A DNA stretch of 35,399 bases from DYGT01 sp964607795 (GCA_964607795.1 CAZSLA010000006.1:1-35399), one strand, 5' to 3'; shown: positions 1-9,154, numbered from the stretch's first letter. The notes: generated by a model from the sequence alone, not told the origin. Numbers and translations are program-made.

Positions 1-1418
1 ATGCTGGGCGCGTACGTGCTCGGCCTACCGATGCCCAGTTTCTCCAGGGTCTTTATCAGGGTTGCTTCATTAAAGCGCACGGGCGGGGTAGTGAACTTTT
101 GCTCAGAATTTACTTTGACCAAGTCCAAGGGTTCATCCTTGGTAACTGCCGGCAGCTCCACATCTTCCCCGGCGCCACCCATCACTCGTCGCCAGCCGTC
201 AAACTTCCTAATCTGGCCAACTGCACGGAGGCCATAGGTTTTGCTAGCCTTGCCCTCAACATCAATTGTAGTTTGATCATAAACCGCATCATTCATCTGG
301 CATGCCAAAAATCTGCGCCAGATCAAGTTATAAAGCTTTTTGGCATCTCCCGCAAAATTGCCCTGCATGGGCCAGGAGTTATCCGCAGCCTGGGCCAGAT
401 TGGTGGGCCGGATGGCTTCGTGTGCTTCCTGGGCGCCTTTGCTTTTGGTTTTATAAAACCTAGGGCTTTCAGGCAAATACTTGCTGCCGTAATTTTTTTC
501 TATGTACTTCCTGCCGGCGTTTACTGCCGATGGTGAAAGATTAAAAGAATCCGTCCTGTGGTAAGTGATCAAGCCCTCTTCATACAGCCTTTGGGCCACG
601 CTCATGGTTTTTTTGCTGGACCAGCTCATGAGCCTGGAGGCAGCCTGGGTCATGGTCGAGGTGGTGAAGGGAGGATACGGGCGGCTCCGCACTTCTTTTC
701 TTTCCAGGCTGTCCACCTTGTAAGCCGCTTTTTTAAGATCTCCGACTACCTCACCTGCTTCCTTTGAGTTTCCTATGGCGATGGCTTTACCATTAATTTT
801 TTTTAGCGCTGCTGTAAAGCCCTGGCCCGCTTTGGTTTTGACGTCTACGCTTATATCCCAATATTCCTGGGGTTTAAAGGCTTCGCGCTCGCGCTCGCGC
901 TCGACAATCAAACGCACGGCAACTGTTTGCACGCGCCCGGCAGAAAGGCCGCGGCGAACCTTGCGCCACAATAGAGGCGACAATTTATAGCCCACCAAGC
1001 GATCCAAAACGCGCCTGGCCACCTGGGCATCCACCAGGCAGTCATCAATATCGCGGGGGTTTTGCATGGCATGCTCCACTGCCTCTTTGGTAATTTCATG
1101 AAAAACAATGCGCTTGATTTTCCTGCCCGGAAGCTCCTCCATCACATGCTTGGCAATGGCTTCGCCTTCGCGGTCCGGGTCTGAAGCCAGATAAACCATT
1201 TCAGCTTTTTTGGCTTGAGTCTGGATCTTATGCACCGCGTCAGTTTTTTTGCGCACGCGGATGTAATCCGGCTCAAAGCCATGATCAATATCCACCCCGA
1301 GCTTGCTTTTGGGCAAATCCTTGATGTGGCCCATGGTGGCTTCGACCAAATAGCCACGCCCCAGAAACCGCCCCAGAGTGCGCGCTTTAGTTGGTGATTC
1401 GACGACGATAAGATTCAT
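1..1418 (-). CDS. topA: DNA topoisomerase I, N-terminal two thirds (partial)
   Basis: Type IA topoisomerase that relaxes negative supercoils through a transient 5'-phosphotyrosine. The reverse strand reads MNLIVVESPTKARTL at the start (Toprim beta strand with the catalytic Glu), then SDPDREGEAIA (Toprim DxD), then GLITYHRTDS, whose Tyr (about residue 286) is the expected nucleophile. The frame stays open to the window edge, so about 472 residues are visible and the C-terminus is cut off. The start is fixed by a 4-base ATGA overlap with the stop of dprA, which suggests translational coupling; dprA-topA order is widespread in bacteria. A tandem hexamer near 885-903 encodes an Arg-Glu run in the conserved RLIVERE segment. 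Identity is certain; only the 3' end is unknown. Confidence 0.97.
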   Translation of the reverse strand, partial: MNLIVVESPTKARTLGRFLGRGYLVEATMGHIKDLPKSKLGVDIDHGFEPDYIRVRKKTDAVHKIQTQAKKAEMVYLASDPDREGEAIAKHVMEELPGRKIKRIVFHEITKEAVEHAMQNPRDIDDCLVDAQVARRVLDRLVGYKLSPLLWRKVRRGLSAGRVQTVAVRLIVEREREREAFKPQEYWDISVDVKTKAGQGFTAALKKINGKAIAIGNSKEAGEVVGDLKKAAYKVDSLERKEVRSRPYPPFTTSTMTQAASRLMSWSSKKTMSVAQRLYEEGLITYHRTDSFNLSPSAVNAGRKYIEKNYGSKYLPESPRFYKTKSKGAQEAHEAIRPTNLAQAADNSWPMQGNFAGDAKKLYNLIWRRFLACQMNDAVYDQTTIDVEGKASKTYGLRAVGQIRKFDGWRRVMGGAGEDVELPAVTKDEPLDLVKVNSEQKFTTPPVRFNEATLIKTLEKLGIGRPSTYAPS

Positions 1419-2098
1419 TTAAAATTTATAACAGTACTTAGGTACTCTAAAACATCTTCCGGCCCGTTTGCAACCTGCGCCCCGTTTTCAATAAGCCAGG
1501 TGGTGGCTTGTGCCATGGGCGCATCGCTGACACCGGCCACGGCAAAGACTTCACGCCCCTCATTTGCCGCATGGGCAGCAGTGGAAAGTGTACCACTTTT
1601 TCGCATACCTTCAATCACCACTACAGCCAAGACAAGGCCGGCAATGATCCTGTTTCTGGCTAAAAAATTTTGCGCCAAAGGCTGCGTGCCGGGCTCAAAT
1701 CCGCTGATAACGGCTCCGTGGTTTACAATTTCTCGATACAAGGCTTTGTTTTCTGGAGGATAAACTACATCCAACCCGGAACCTAAGACGGCGATTGTCC
1801 GGCCACCATTTTTTACAGCTTCCCAATGCGCCTCGGTGTCTATACCTCGCGCCATGCCGGAAACAATCGTCACATTTTCTTGAACCAGTGCCCGGGTAAA
1901 TTGCCTGGCTTTGGCTTTACCAAAAGCAGTCATTCTTCTTGATCCTACGATGGCTACAGCCAAGGCATCCCTGGGCTCAATCTTACCATTCACAAAAAGC
2001 TTTTCCGGAGGCCCTGCGATTGTTTTTAATAAAGCAGGATAACCGCTATCACTCAAGGATAAACTCTTAATTGTCATCCGCGGTAAAATTTTTATCAT
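1415..2098 (-). CDS. dprA: DNA-processing protein DprA/Smf
   Basis: DprA binds incoming single-stranded DNA and loads RecA during natural transformation. The Rossmann-like core is plain: IVGSRRMTAFG, SGMARGIDTEAH, GSGLDVVYPPEN and ARNRIIAGL, followed by the GTLSTA and GREVFAVAG segments. At about 227 residues it is a minimal DprA, with no N-terminal SAM domain and no clear C-terminal winged helix. Three starts are possible: 2128, 2098 and 2077. 2098 is preferred because GGTGG lies four bases upstream; 2077 would give the shortest overlap with the upstream PBP gene. The gene overlaps the PBP 3' end and its stop overlaps the topA start, so the three are probably one transcript. CPR cells with competence genes are known, and DprA fits that picture. 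Confidence 0.93.
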   Translation of the reverse strand: MIKILPRMTIKSLSLSDSGYPALLKTIAGPPEKLFVNGKIEPRDALAVAIVGSRRMTAFGKAKARQFTRALVQENVTIVSGMARGIDTEAHWEAVKNGGRTIAVLGSGLDVVYPPENKALYREIVNHGAVISGFEPGTQPLAQNFLARNRIIAGLVLAVVVIEGMRKSGTLSTAAHAANEGREVFAVAGVSDAPMAQATTWLIENGAQVANGPEDVLEYLSTVINFK

Positions 2099-3689
2099 GA
2101 AACCACCAGTCAAAAATCTCACGGGCAATAGGAGCCGCTACCTGGGAACCTTCACCGCCGTTTTCGACCAGCACAGTTACAACTATTTCCGGGTGCTCAA
2201 CCGGAGCATAGACAGTGAACCAAGCATGCGTTTTATCTTCATCTAAAGTCTCGGCTGTACCCGTTTTGCAAGCAGCTTGCGGGGCAAAATCAAAAAAAGG
2301 ATAAGCCGTGCCCCCCGAGCTGCAAGCCGCTTGCATGCCTTCACGGATGGCAGACAAGGTCTGGGCGCTTATGCCCAGCTCCTCACAGCTTGCCTGCCCG
2401 ACTAAGTGTGGCCTGCAAAGTCTGCCCCCACCGGCCAAGGCCACGGTCATGACATTTGCCTGCAAGGCTGTTACCTCTAAATCGCCCTGGCCGATAGCCA
2501 TGTGGTAAGTATTGCCCAAAAACCAACGTTCGCCCTTGATTGCCTTTTTCCACTCCGGCGAAGGCACTAACCCAGCGATTTCCCCGGGCAGATCAATGCC
2601 GGTTTTTTTGCCATAGCCAAAGGACTTGGCCCATGCGGTAATATTTTCCGGACCCGCAAGCTCACCCACTTTATAAAAAAACGTATCCGTGGAGCGGGCG
2701 ATAGCGCGCGGCAGATTAATTGTGCCCTCGGTACTCCCGTACTGGGTAAAGTACCAGTTGGTATAGGAATAGTCATTCACCACAATCGTACCCGTGTCCG
2801 TATATTCAAAACCCACATCAATTGCGCCTTCTTCCAAAGCTGCCGTGGCCGTAACCATCTTGAAAATTGAGCCCGGATGGTAGGAGCCGCCCAAAGCGCG
2901 GTTAAACATGGGTAGGCCCGGGTCATTAAAATAGGCTACAATTTTATCCGCCTTTTTTTGGATAAAATCATTCGGATCAAAGGAAGGCGAGGAATAAAGC
3001 CCCAAAATTTCGCCGTCCACATTGGAGACCACAATCGAGCCTTCCCTGCCGCTTAACCGGTTGGCTATAATTTTTTGCAAACGGTAATCGATGGTGGTTT
3101 TCAGGTCATCTCCGGGGATCGGCTGCTTTCTGCCGATGGTGCGGACTTTATTGCCAAAGGTATCCACTTCCACCAGCTCCTCGCCGTCTTGACCGCGCAA
3201 GGAGCAATCGTATTTAGCCTCAAGGCCGCTTCTGCCCACCATGTTCCCCAAGCCAACTATGCCTTTGTTCTGGCATTGACCATCCACACGAAAGACCTCG
3301 TCTTCATTGGCCTCACCCAAGTAGCCGCCGATGTGCGCAAAAGCAGTGCCCAGAGGGTAAACCCTTTGCCATTGGGTGATTATTTCCTCAGCTTCCCGGC
3401 CTTCCGGGTCTTTTTTTACAATGCCTTCTTTTTGATCAAAAACGATTTGCTTTTTGCTTTCTTCATTATCCACCAAAACCTCGCCGTCCCTTGCCAAAAT
3501 TTTTCCCCTGGGGGCATTGATGGTAATGCGGCGCACGCGGTTATCCTCCGCCAGGGCATGGTAATAGCCGCCTTTTATGATCTGTAGTTCAATCAGACGC
3601 CCGACAAGCACCAAGACCCCCAGAAGCAAAAGTCCGCGGGAAAACCAAAGCAACCAGCTTTGGACTGAGTGGACATTTAAAGATTGCAT
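2067..3689 (-). CDS. mrdA: Penicillin-binding protein 2 (class B transpeptidase)
   Basis: Monofunctional D,D-transpeptidase that cross-links peptidoglycan with the elongation machinery. One N-terminal membrane helix (about residues 12-35) is followed by the PBP dimerisation domain (NAPRGKI, GKQPIPG-like region) and the transpeptidase domain: SxxK as HPGSIFK (Ser about 274), SxD as STD (about 333, the form usual in PBP2) and KTG at about 475. The ORF could start at a GTG at 3707, but the ATG at 3689 is chosen because GAGGGAGAAA sits directly upstream as a ribosome-binding site. It lies 111 bases downstream of mreB without mreC or mreD between, which is a reduced version of the usual mre-mrdA cluster. 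The 540-residue length is slightly short for the family. Confidence 0.93.
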   Translation of the reverse strand: MQSLNVHSVQSWLLWFSRGLLLLGVLVLVGRLIELQIIKGGYYHALAEDNRVRRITINAPRGKILARDGEVLVDNEESKKQIVFDQKEGIVKKDPEGREAEEIITQWQRVYPLGTAFAHIGGYLGEANEDEVFRVDGQCQNKGIVGLGNMVGRSGLEAKYDCSLRGQDGEELVEVDTFGNKVRTIGRKQPIPGDDLKTTIDYRLQKIIANRLSGREGSIVVSNVDGEILGLYSSPSFDPNDFIQKKADKIVAYFNDPGLPMFNRALGGSYHPGSIFKMVTATAALEEGAIDVGFEYTDTGTIVVNDYSYTNWYFTQYGSTEGTINLPRAIARSTDTFFYKVGELAGPENITAWAKSFGYGKKTGIDLPGEIAGLVPSPEWKKAIKGERWFLGNTYHMAIGQGDLEVTALQANVMTVALAGGGRLCRPHLVGQASCEELGISAQTLSAIREGMQAACSSGGTAYPFFDFAPQAACKTGTAETLDEDKTHAWFTVYAPVEHPEIVVTVLVENGGEGSQVAAPIAREIFDWWFHDKNFTADDN

Positions 3690-3800
3690 TTTCTCCCTCA
3701 GTTTCACTCATTTCAGCTAAAATTTCAAGCTTGTAAATAAAAAGGCCTGCCTTAGGTTTTGCCTTAAACAGGTCTGAGACTGTGGGCCAAAGTACGAAAA

Positions 3801-4853
3801 TTAAAACCCGCTTGTGACGCGGATCCTTTTCAATAAAGCCGGATTGGTCAAGACTTTGCCGCAGCCGCGCGCTACGCAAGAAATCGGGTCTTCCGCTATC
3901 AGCACTTTGGTTTGCGTTGCCTCGGCCACCATGTCTGAAATGCCCGCAATTAAAGACCCTCCTCCGGTCATAATTATTCCACGCTTCATAACGTCACTTA
4001 CAAGCTCGGGCGGGGCTTCTTCAAGAGTGTCTCTGATATGGCCCACGAGCTCCTGAACAATGGGCGACAAAGCTTCGCGCACCTCACTGCTCCCCAGCTT
4101 TTGAGAGCGCGGGAGACCCGTTTCCAAATCGCGCCCGCGCACCACGGTAAACTTTTCTTTTTTATCTTTTTCAGTTTCTGCTGCGGAACCGATGGCAATC
4201 TTTACTTCCTCCGCAGTCGGCTGTCCCAAAAGAAGTGAATATTTTAGGCGAAAATAATGTATGATTGCCTCATCCATCTCGTCGCCGCCCACACGGATCG
4301 AGCGCCCCAGAACCACACCCCCCAAAGAAATAACGGCAATTTCCGTGGTGCCGCCACCGATATCCACAATAAAGACACCTGTTGGCTCCTCCACAGGAAG
4401 CTCTGCCCCGATGGCCGCGGCCATGGGTTCTTCCACCAAATAGGCGCTTCGGGCCCCAGCCGAAAGCGCGGCGTCCACCACCGCACGGCGCTCGACTTCG
4501 GTGACTCCCGAGGGAATCCCCACTACTACCCGCGGCCGCGGAATTTTGGGGATGATTGTTCCCGACTCGTGCACTTTTTGGATGTAGTGAGTAAGCATCG
4601 CGGCCGTAGCATCGAAATCCGCAATCACGCCGTCTTTCAAAGGCCGCACCGCTTCAATCGTTGCCGGCGTCCGCCCCACCATTTTTTTAGCAACCATACC
4701 GATAGCCAAAATCTCTTTACTTTTTTTATGCCTAGCCACGGCGGACGGCTCGCGGATAACAATACCTTTGCCTGCTACAAACACCAAAGTGTTTGCCGTG
4801 CCCAGGTCGATGCCAATATCATGACTAAACAGTCCAAAGATGCGATTTAACAT
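3801..4853 (-). CDS. mreB: Rod shape-determining protein MreB
   Basis: Actin-like ATPase that polymerises under the membrane and directs cell-wall elongation. The 350-residue sequence has phosphate 1 (DIGIDLGTANT), phosphate 2 (FIVDIGGGTTE) and the adenosine motif (IIMTGGGSLI), with the usual MreB length. The promoter lies just upstream: TATACT on the reverse strand at 4864-4869, ten bases before ATG, so the leader would be only a few bases. It is divergent from the Wzy-like gene at 4893. A second, clearly different mreB-like gene is present at 31430-32437. The next gene downstream is the PBP2 gene, consistent with a shared role in elongation. Confidence 0.96.
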   Translation of the reverse strand: MLNRIFGLFSHDIGIDLGTANTLVFVAGKGIVIREPSAVARHKKSKEILAIGMVAKKMVGRTPATIEAVRPLKDGVIADFDATAAMLTHYIQKVHESGTIIPKIPRPRVVVGIPSGVTEVERRAVVDAALSAGARSAYLVEEPMAAAIGAELPVEEPTGVFIVDIGGGTTEIAVISLGGVVLGRSIRVGGDEMDEAIIHYFRLKYSLLLGQPTAEEVKIAIGSAAETEKDKKEKFTVVRGRDLETGLPRSQKLGSSEVREALSPIVQELVGHIRDTLEEAPPELVSDVMKRGIIMTGGGSLIAGISDMVAEATQTKVLIAEDPISCVARGCGKVLTNPALLKRIRVTSGF

Positions 4854-4863
4854 GAGTTTTCAA

Positions 4864-4886
4864 AGTATACCACTGTAAGCTAGAAT
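4864..4886. promoter_or_regulatory. Divergent -10 elements for mreB and the Wzy-like gene
   Basis: The reverse strand carries TATACT at 4864-4869, ten bases before the mreB ATG. The forward strand carries TAGAAT at 4881-4886, exactly six bases before the ATG at 4893. The forward arrangement puts the expected transcription start on the A of the start codon, i.e. a leaderless mRNA. No good -35 is visible for either direction. Confidence 0.6.
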
Positions 4887-4892
4887 GGGCTT

Positions 4893-6731
4893 ATGGTGCG
4901 TCTTTTTTCCCTGCTTTTCTTTATTTTACCCTTTTTGCTTTTCCCTCACACCAGCGAGCTTTTTGAAATCAACAAGCTTAGCTTGGTCTATTTATTTGCG
5001 GGTATCACGGCTTTTAGCTTGAGCTTTATTAGACTTAAATTTAATTCCTACAGCTTGGCTTTGGCATTTTTTGTCCTGGTTTCAGCCATATCCGCTTATT
5101 TTTCCCTGGACCCAAAAACGTCTTTCTGGGGCTATTATTCGCGCTTTAACGGCGGGCTGATGTCGCTTTTTAGCTACTTAATAATTGTCTTAGCCTATCA
5201 AAATTTTGGCAATTTCAAAGCCGTTAAAAAGCACATCAATATCCTCAGCCTCACAGCTTTCATCCTAACAATCATTGCCATTTTAGAACACTTTAACTTG
5301 AGTGTAACTTGTATGCTTTTGGTCCAAAGACCGGACAATTCCTGCTGGAGCCAAGACGTCACCACACGCGTCTTTGCTACTTTTGGCCAGCCCAATTGGC
5401 TTGCTGCCTACCTTGCTGCCATACTACCATTTGCTTTCGCAGGCTTTTTTGAAGCCAACAAATCCAAGCACCTGGTTTTGAGTTTTTTAATATTTTTGGC
5501 AATAGGCTTCACGCGCTCGCGCTCAGGGCTTTTGGCCGTGGGCACTGCTTTTTTGGTATTTACCCTTTTCACTTTCACCCGCACCAAGGAAAAACATCTC
5601 AAAAAGATAAGCATTCTTGCTTTTATGCTTTTGCTTAGTTATTTAATAACCAAACCGGGTACACTCCCCGAGCAAAATGCGTTTATCCATGTAACGCCCT
5701 CTTCCCAAATCCGGCTTTTACTTTGGCGAGGAGCTTGGGATATTTTTATCCATAACCCCCTTGTGGGGACCGGCCCGGAGACGTTTGCTTATGCTTACTG
5801 GAAATACCGGCCGGCAGCGCACAACCTGACTTCTGAATGGGATTTTACTTACAACAAAGCCCACAACGACTATCTCCACATTTTGGCAACAGAAGGGCTG
5901 CTGGGATTTACCGCTTATATGCTCACCATTCTTTGTGCTTTGTATTTTCTCTGGCCTAAAAAACGCGATAAACATTTTTTTACCAAGCTTGCGCTTTTCT
6001 CCGGATACATCAGCCTTTTGGTCAGCCAGTTTTTTGGCTTTTTAACAGTGAATACTTCACTTTTGTTTTATCTTTATCCAGCCTTTGTCGCTGTAAACAA
6101 ACACAAACCACCAAGAAAAACGCTAAGCCCGCTCACCCCGATCATGCTATTTTTAAGTAGCTTTTTTCTCTTTAACGTCTTTCGCTTTTGGGCCGCGGAT
6201 GTTTTGTATAAAACAGCAAGAAGTCCTCAAAACCCGCACAAACTCATACTCGCATACAAGCTCCACCCAGAGCCGCTTTATTTAATTAAACTGGCAGATT
6301 GTCACCTTCAAAATGGGCTTGTACAAAAAGCTTTTTACTATACCAATTTAGCAGTCAAGCTTTCGCCCAACAACACCAAAGTGCTTGAGATGGCCCACGA
6401 TCTTTACCTGGATATGGGGGCACTCGATCAAAATTACACCGATGCCTCGGCAATTAACAACAAACTAAAATCCATAATGCCCACCAATGCCAAGCTTTTT
6501 TACCAGGAAGGCTTCATGCTTGCGCAAATGGGCCAGAAAGAACAAGCCATAGAAGCCCTAAACCAGGCCATTTATCTTAAGCCCAATTATGAAAAAGCGA
6601 GGATCCTTATGGGACTTTTGTATGACGAGCTAGGCGAAAACTATAAAGCAAATAATGAGTATACATATGTATTAAAAAATATTAATCCAAACAACGAAAC
6701 TGCCATAACCAGGCTTAAAAAGAATGAATAA
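4893..6731 (+). CDS. O-antigen ligase/polymerase-like membrane protein with TPR repeats
   Basis: Multi-pass membrane protein of the Wzy/WaaL/PglL-like superfamily, which transfers or polymerises lipid-linked glycans on the outer face of the membrane. The first ~430 residues contain about 11 hydrophobic helices, with a large extracytoplasmic loop holding the GAWDIFIHNPLVGTGPETF and HNDYLHILATEGLLG segments typical of the Wzy_C family. The last ~170 residues are soluble and form tetratricopeptide-like repeats (AFYYTNLAVKLSPNN, QAIEALNQAIYLKPNYEKA). The TPR tail suggests a protein partner or an acceptor-presenting role. The 3' end overlaps the def promoter. The substrate cannot be told from sequence; a protein O-glycosylase (PglL-like) is as possible as a capsule polymerase. 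Confidence 0.8.
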   Translation: MVRLFSLLFFILPFLLFPHTSELFEINKLSLVYLFAGITAFSLSFIRLKFNSYSLALAFFVLVSAISAYFSLDPKTSFWGYYSRFNGGLMSLFSYLIIVLAYQNFGNFKAVKKHINILSLTAFILTIIAILEHFNLSVTCMLLVQRPDNSCWSQDVTTRVFATFGQPNWLAAYLAAILPFAFAGFFEANKSKHLVLSFLIFLAIGFTRSRSGLLAVGTAFLVFTLFTFTRTKEKHLKKISILAFMLLLSYLITKPGTLPEQNAFIHVTPSSQIRLLLWRGAWDIFIHNPLVGTGPETFAYAYWKYRPAAHNLTSEWDFTYNKAHNDYLHILATEGLLGFTAYMLTILCALYFLWPKKRDKHFFTKLALFSGYISLLVSQFFGFLTVNTSLLFYLYPAFVAVNKHKPPRKTLSPLTPIMLFLSSFFLFNVFRFWAADVLYKTARSPQNPHKLILAYKLHPEPLYLIKLADCHLQNGLVQKAFYYTNLAVKLSPNNTKVLEMAHDLYLDMGALDQNYTDASAINNKLKSIMPTNAKLFYQEGFMLAQMGQKEQAIEALNQAIYLKPNYEKARILMGLLYDELGENYKANNEYTYVLKNINPNNETAITRLKKNE

Positions 6732-6735
6732 ATGC

Positions 6736-6741
6736 TATAAT
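6736..6741 (+). promoter_or_regulatory. -10 element of def, inside the upstream gene's end
   Basis: TATAAT preceded by TGC makes an extended -10 (TGn), and it ends six bases before the def ATG at 6748. Transcription would start on the start codon. The element lies just past the stop of the Wzy-like gene, so def-fmt can be transcribed separately. It also explains why the upstream in-frame start at 6724 is unlikely. Confidence 0.6.
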
Positions 6742-6747
6742 ACAGCC

Positions 6748-7275
6748 ATGAAACTTGTAGACATTAAACACGTCGCGCTCAAAAAAAAGTCCAAAAAAGT
6801 GGCCAAAATAGATAAAAAGACCAAAGAGTTGATCTGTGAGATGAAAAAAACGCTCATCTCGCAAAGCGACCCCGAGGGTGTGGGACTTGCAGCTCCCCAG
6901 GTGGGAAAAAATTTGCAAATTTTTATCATGCATTATCCCGAGGAAAACGTCCGCTTAAAAGTTATCATCAATCCCAAAGTTATAAGCAAGAGCAAACAAG
7001 TGCTTAAAAACAAAGGCAAGACAAACAACATTCTTGAGGGCTGCTTGTCTTTGCCTTATTATTACGGCCCGATCGAACGAGCAAAGCATATTATCATCGA
7101 GTATCTGAGCGAAGACGGCAAAAAAGTAACTGAAAAATTTACAGGCTTTGCCGCACAAATCGTCCAGCACGAGATCGACCATTTAAACGGCAGGCTTTTT
7201 ATTGACCATATTATTGAGCATAAATCACCACTTTATTACATCCGCGGCGACGAATGGGAGGAAGTGGAGCTATGA
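6748..7275 (+). CDS. def: Peptide deformylase
   Basis: Metalloenzyme that removes the formyl group from the initiator methionine of new proteins. All three family motifs are present: GVGLAAPQVG (44-53), EGCLSLP (97-103, Cys is a metal ligand) and QHEIDHLNG (140-148, the HExxH-type metal site). About 175 residues, the usual length. The start at 6748 is preferred to 6724 because the -10 box ends six bases before it. It overlaps fmt by four bases (ATGA), coupling the enzyme that removes the formyl group with the enzyme that adds it, a very common pair. Confidence 0.96.
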   Translation: MKLVDIKHVALKKKSKKVAKIDKKTKELICEMKKTLISQSDPEGVGLAAPQVGKNLQIFIMHYPEENVRLKVIINPKVISKSKQVLKNKGKTNNILEGCLSLPYYYGPIERAKHIIIEYLSEDGKKVTEKFTGFAAQIVQHEIDHLNGRLFIDHIIEHKSPLYYIRGDEWEEVEL

Positions 7276-8195
7276 ACATCGTCTTTTTTGGCACCCCAAG
7301 CTATGTAATCCCTGTTTTGCAGGCTTTGCACAAGCGCTTTAATAAACCACCCCAGAAAAATCTTCTTGCTGTGGTCACCCAGCCGCCCAAAATTGTCGGC
7401 AGACAAAAATTTCGGGAGTTTAGCGCCGTGGATAATTTTGCCCACAAAAGAAAAATTGCCATCATCCGTGATCCCCTTGATGCACCCGAAGCGGACCTGT
7501 GTGTGCTTGCGGCTTACGGGGAAATCATCCCCAAAAAAGTGCTTGACCGCTATAAATACGGCATCTTAAATATTCACCCGTCGCTTTTGCCAAAATACCG
7601 CGGCGCCTCGCCCACCCAGGCAGCAATCGCCCTGAATGAACAATCCACAGGTGTAAGCATTATCAAAATGGATGAACTTTTGGACCACGGGCCAATTGTT
7701 AGTAGCTTTAAAACCGAGGTAATGCCTGATGATACCAATGAGTCTCTACGCCAAAGGCTGTTTGAGCGCGCCAGCAAGTTTCTTCTGGAGATGCTTGATA
7801 ACTATGTTGCGGGAAAAATAAAATTCAAGCCCCAAAACCACGACAATGCCATTCTTACGCGCCAAATAAACAAAGAGGACGGCTTTATCCCGCCTGGAAT
7901 TTTTAAAGACGCTCTCTTGGGTAAAGATGCTCATACGGCCTTGGATAATTTTTTTGTCAAAGACACGCAATTTACCGCCAATGCCGCGGGTATCGAAAGA
8001 TTAAACCGTGCCTTTAGCCCGTGGCCCCTGCTTTGGAGCTTGGTAAGCTTGAATAACAAAGAACAAAAAAGACTTAAAATTATCACGAGCCGTTTAGAGG
8101 GTAATAAATTAGTGCCGGAGCGAGTGCAATTGGAAGGAAAAACCGAAGTTAGCTGGAAACAATTTCAAGAAGGTTACCCAAATTTTCAATTTTAA
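7272..8195 (+). CDS. fmt: Methionyl-tRNA formyltransferase
   Basis: Transfers a formyl group from 10-formyl-tetrahydrofolate to Met-tRNA(fMet). The N-terminal formyltransferase domain shows MNIVFFGTPSYVIPVL, the NIHPSLLPKYRGASP signature (Asn100, His102) and the catalytic Asp of LLDHGPIV (about 138). The C-terminal OB-fold-like domain follows, with a GIERLNRAFSPWP segment. 307 residues, close to the family norm. The start is set by the overlap with the def stop and by GGAG a few bases upstream. The gene ends four bases before the convergent rpmB stop. Confidence 0.95.
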   Translation: MNIVFFGTPSYVIPVLQALHKRFNKPPQKNLLAVVTQPPKIVGRQKFREFSAVDNFAHKRKIAIIRDPLDAPEADLCVLAAYGEIIPKKVLDRYKYGILNIHPSLLPKYRGASPTQAAIALNEQSTGVSIIKMDELLDHGPIVSSFKTEVMPDDTNESLRQRLFERASKFLLEMLDNYVAGKIKFKPQNHDNAILTRQINKEDGFIPPGIFKDALLGKDAHTALDNFFVKDTQFTANAAGIERLNRAFSPWPLLWSLVSLNNKEQKRLKIITSRLEGNKLVPERVQLEGKTEVSWKQFQEGYPNFQF

Positions 8196-8199
8196 ATAC

Positions 8200-8433
8200 T
8201 CAGAGAGCCTGCGCAAAAGCATCTTTTTTGCGGCGCTTGATGCACTTAGTGCACAAGGTCACTTTTTTGGCGCGTCCGTTTTCCATAATGGTCACAGCCT
8301 GCAAATTGGGCTTAAAGAGGCGAGGTGTAGTCTGTGCTCTTTTTTTCCAACGTTTACCGGCAATGCCGCGCTTGTGCTTTTGCGAGCGGCCATAAACTGT
8401 TTTTTTCTCACACAAATAACAAATGCTTGCCAT
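8200..8433 (-). CDS. rpmB: 50S ribosomal protein L28 (bL28)
   Basis: Small basic protein of the large ribosomal subunit. The sequence begins MASICYLCEKKTVYG and contains GIAGKRWKKRAQTTPRLFKPN, matching bL28; 77 residues. CYLC near the N-terminus and CTKC near the C-terminus form two CxxC pairs, the zinc-binding version of bL28. AGGAG lies eight bases upstream of the ATG, and the -10 is at 8460-8465 on the reverse strand. It is convergent with fmt and divergent from the site-2 protease. Confidence 0.95.
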   Translation of the reverse strand: MASICYLCEKKTVYGRSQKHKRGIAGKRWKKRAQTTPRLFKPNLQAVTIMENGRAKKVTLCTKCIKRRKKDAFAQAL

Positions 8434-8459
8434 AATAGTTTGCTCCTAGTAACCTAGGT

Positions 8460-8467
8460 ATTATAAT
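8460..8467. promoter_or_regulatory. Overlapping divergent -10 elements (rpmB / site-2 protease)
   Basis: The palindromic core ATTATAAT contains TATAAT on the reverse strand (8460-8465, for rpmB) and TATAAT on the forward strand (8462-8467, for the gene at 8489). The two polymerases would compete for the same bases, so the genes are probably expressed in a mutually exclusive way from this point. The forward transcript would contain a five-codon mini-ORF just before the real start. Confidence 0.55.
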
Positions 8468-8488
8468 ATGAAATCTGCTTTTTAACAA

Positions 8489-9136
8489 ATGATCAGCACT
8501 CTATTTACAGATCCAGTTCAATTTATAGTGTGGCTTGCGGCCTTGATCATCGCTATTGACGTCCATGAGTTTGCCCATGCCTATGCCGCAACCCACCTAG
8601 GGGATCCTACGCCCAAGCTCCAGGGCAGGCTTACTTTAAATCCGCTTGCCCATTTAGATCCTTTAGGCACACTCATGCTTTTGGTTGTCCGCTTTGGCTG
8701 GGGTAAGCCCGTCCAGTTTGACCCCTATAATCTGCAAAATCCCAGGCGGGACGCGGCTATCATTTCCCTGGCGGGGCCAGCAGCAAACCTTATTACTGCC
8801 TCCATCTTATCTCTGATATTAAACTTTTTGATGCCCACAAGCTCCTCGCTGTTTTTCCTGGGCTCCATTTTGCCACCCATAATTTTTCTCAACATCATCC
8901 TGGCAGTTTTTAATTTACTGCCCATTCATCCTTTAGATGGCGGCAAAATCTTGGTTGGCATCTTGCCCCCGAGCGATGCGGTCGAAATCGACCAATTTTT
9001 ACACCACTATGGCATCTTTCTGTTGATTATTTTGATTTTCCCCATTTGGGGCGGAGTATCGCCGGTCTTGTACTTATTGTCCCCCATTATTAATCTCCTC
9101 ACATCCATCCTGCTACCCGGCAGTTTACTAGTATAG
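8489..9136 (+). CDS. Site-2 protease family metalloprotease (M50B, rhomboid-like multi-pass)
   Basis: Intramembrane zinc protease. HEFAH at residues 26-30 is the HExxH zinc site inside the first hydrophobic stretch, and LPIHPLDGGKIL (Asp about 150) is the second conserved site. Five to six hydrophobic segments are visible in 215 residues. There is no PDZ domain, so it belongs to the compact group that includes Bacillus SpoIVFB-like and YwhC-like proteins. No SD is visible before ATG. Substrates could include remnant signal peptides or membrane anchors, but nothing in the context names one. Confidence 0.88.
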   Translation: MISTLFTDPVQFIVWLAALIIAIDVHEFAHAYAATHLGDPTPKLQGRLTLNPLAHLDPLGTLMLLVVRFGWGKPVQFDPYNLQNPRRDAAIISLAGPAANLITASILSLILNFLMPTSSSLFFLGSILPPIIFLNIILAVFNLLPIHPLDGGKILVGILPPSDAVEIDQFLHHYGIFLLIILIFPIWGGVSPVLYLLSPIINLLTSILLPGSLLV

Positions 9137-9154
9137 CCGGTTGTTTTTTCATGG

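Noticed and set aside
885..905. Tandem hexamer in topA as a possible phase-variable repeat
   Set aside because: Only about three copies, in a conserved Arg/Glu-rich segment where other TopA proteins also have REREs; hexamer changes would not shift the frame.
3589..3879. 96-aa ORF between mreB and the PBP2 gene, considered as mreC remnant
   Set aside because: Overlaps both flanking genes in another frame and has no MreC features.
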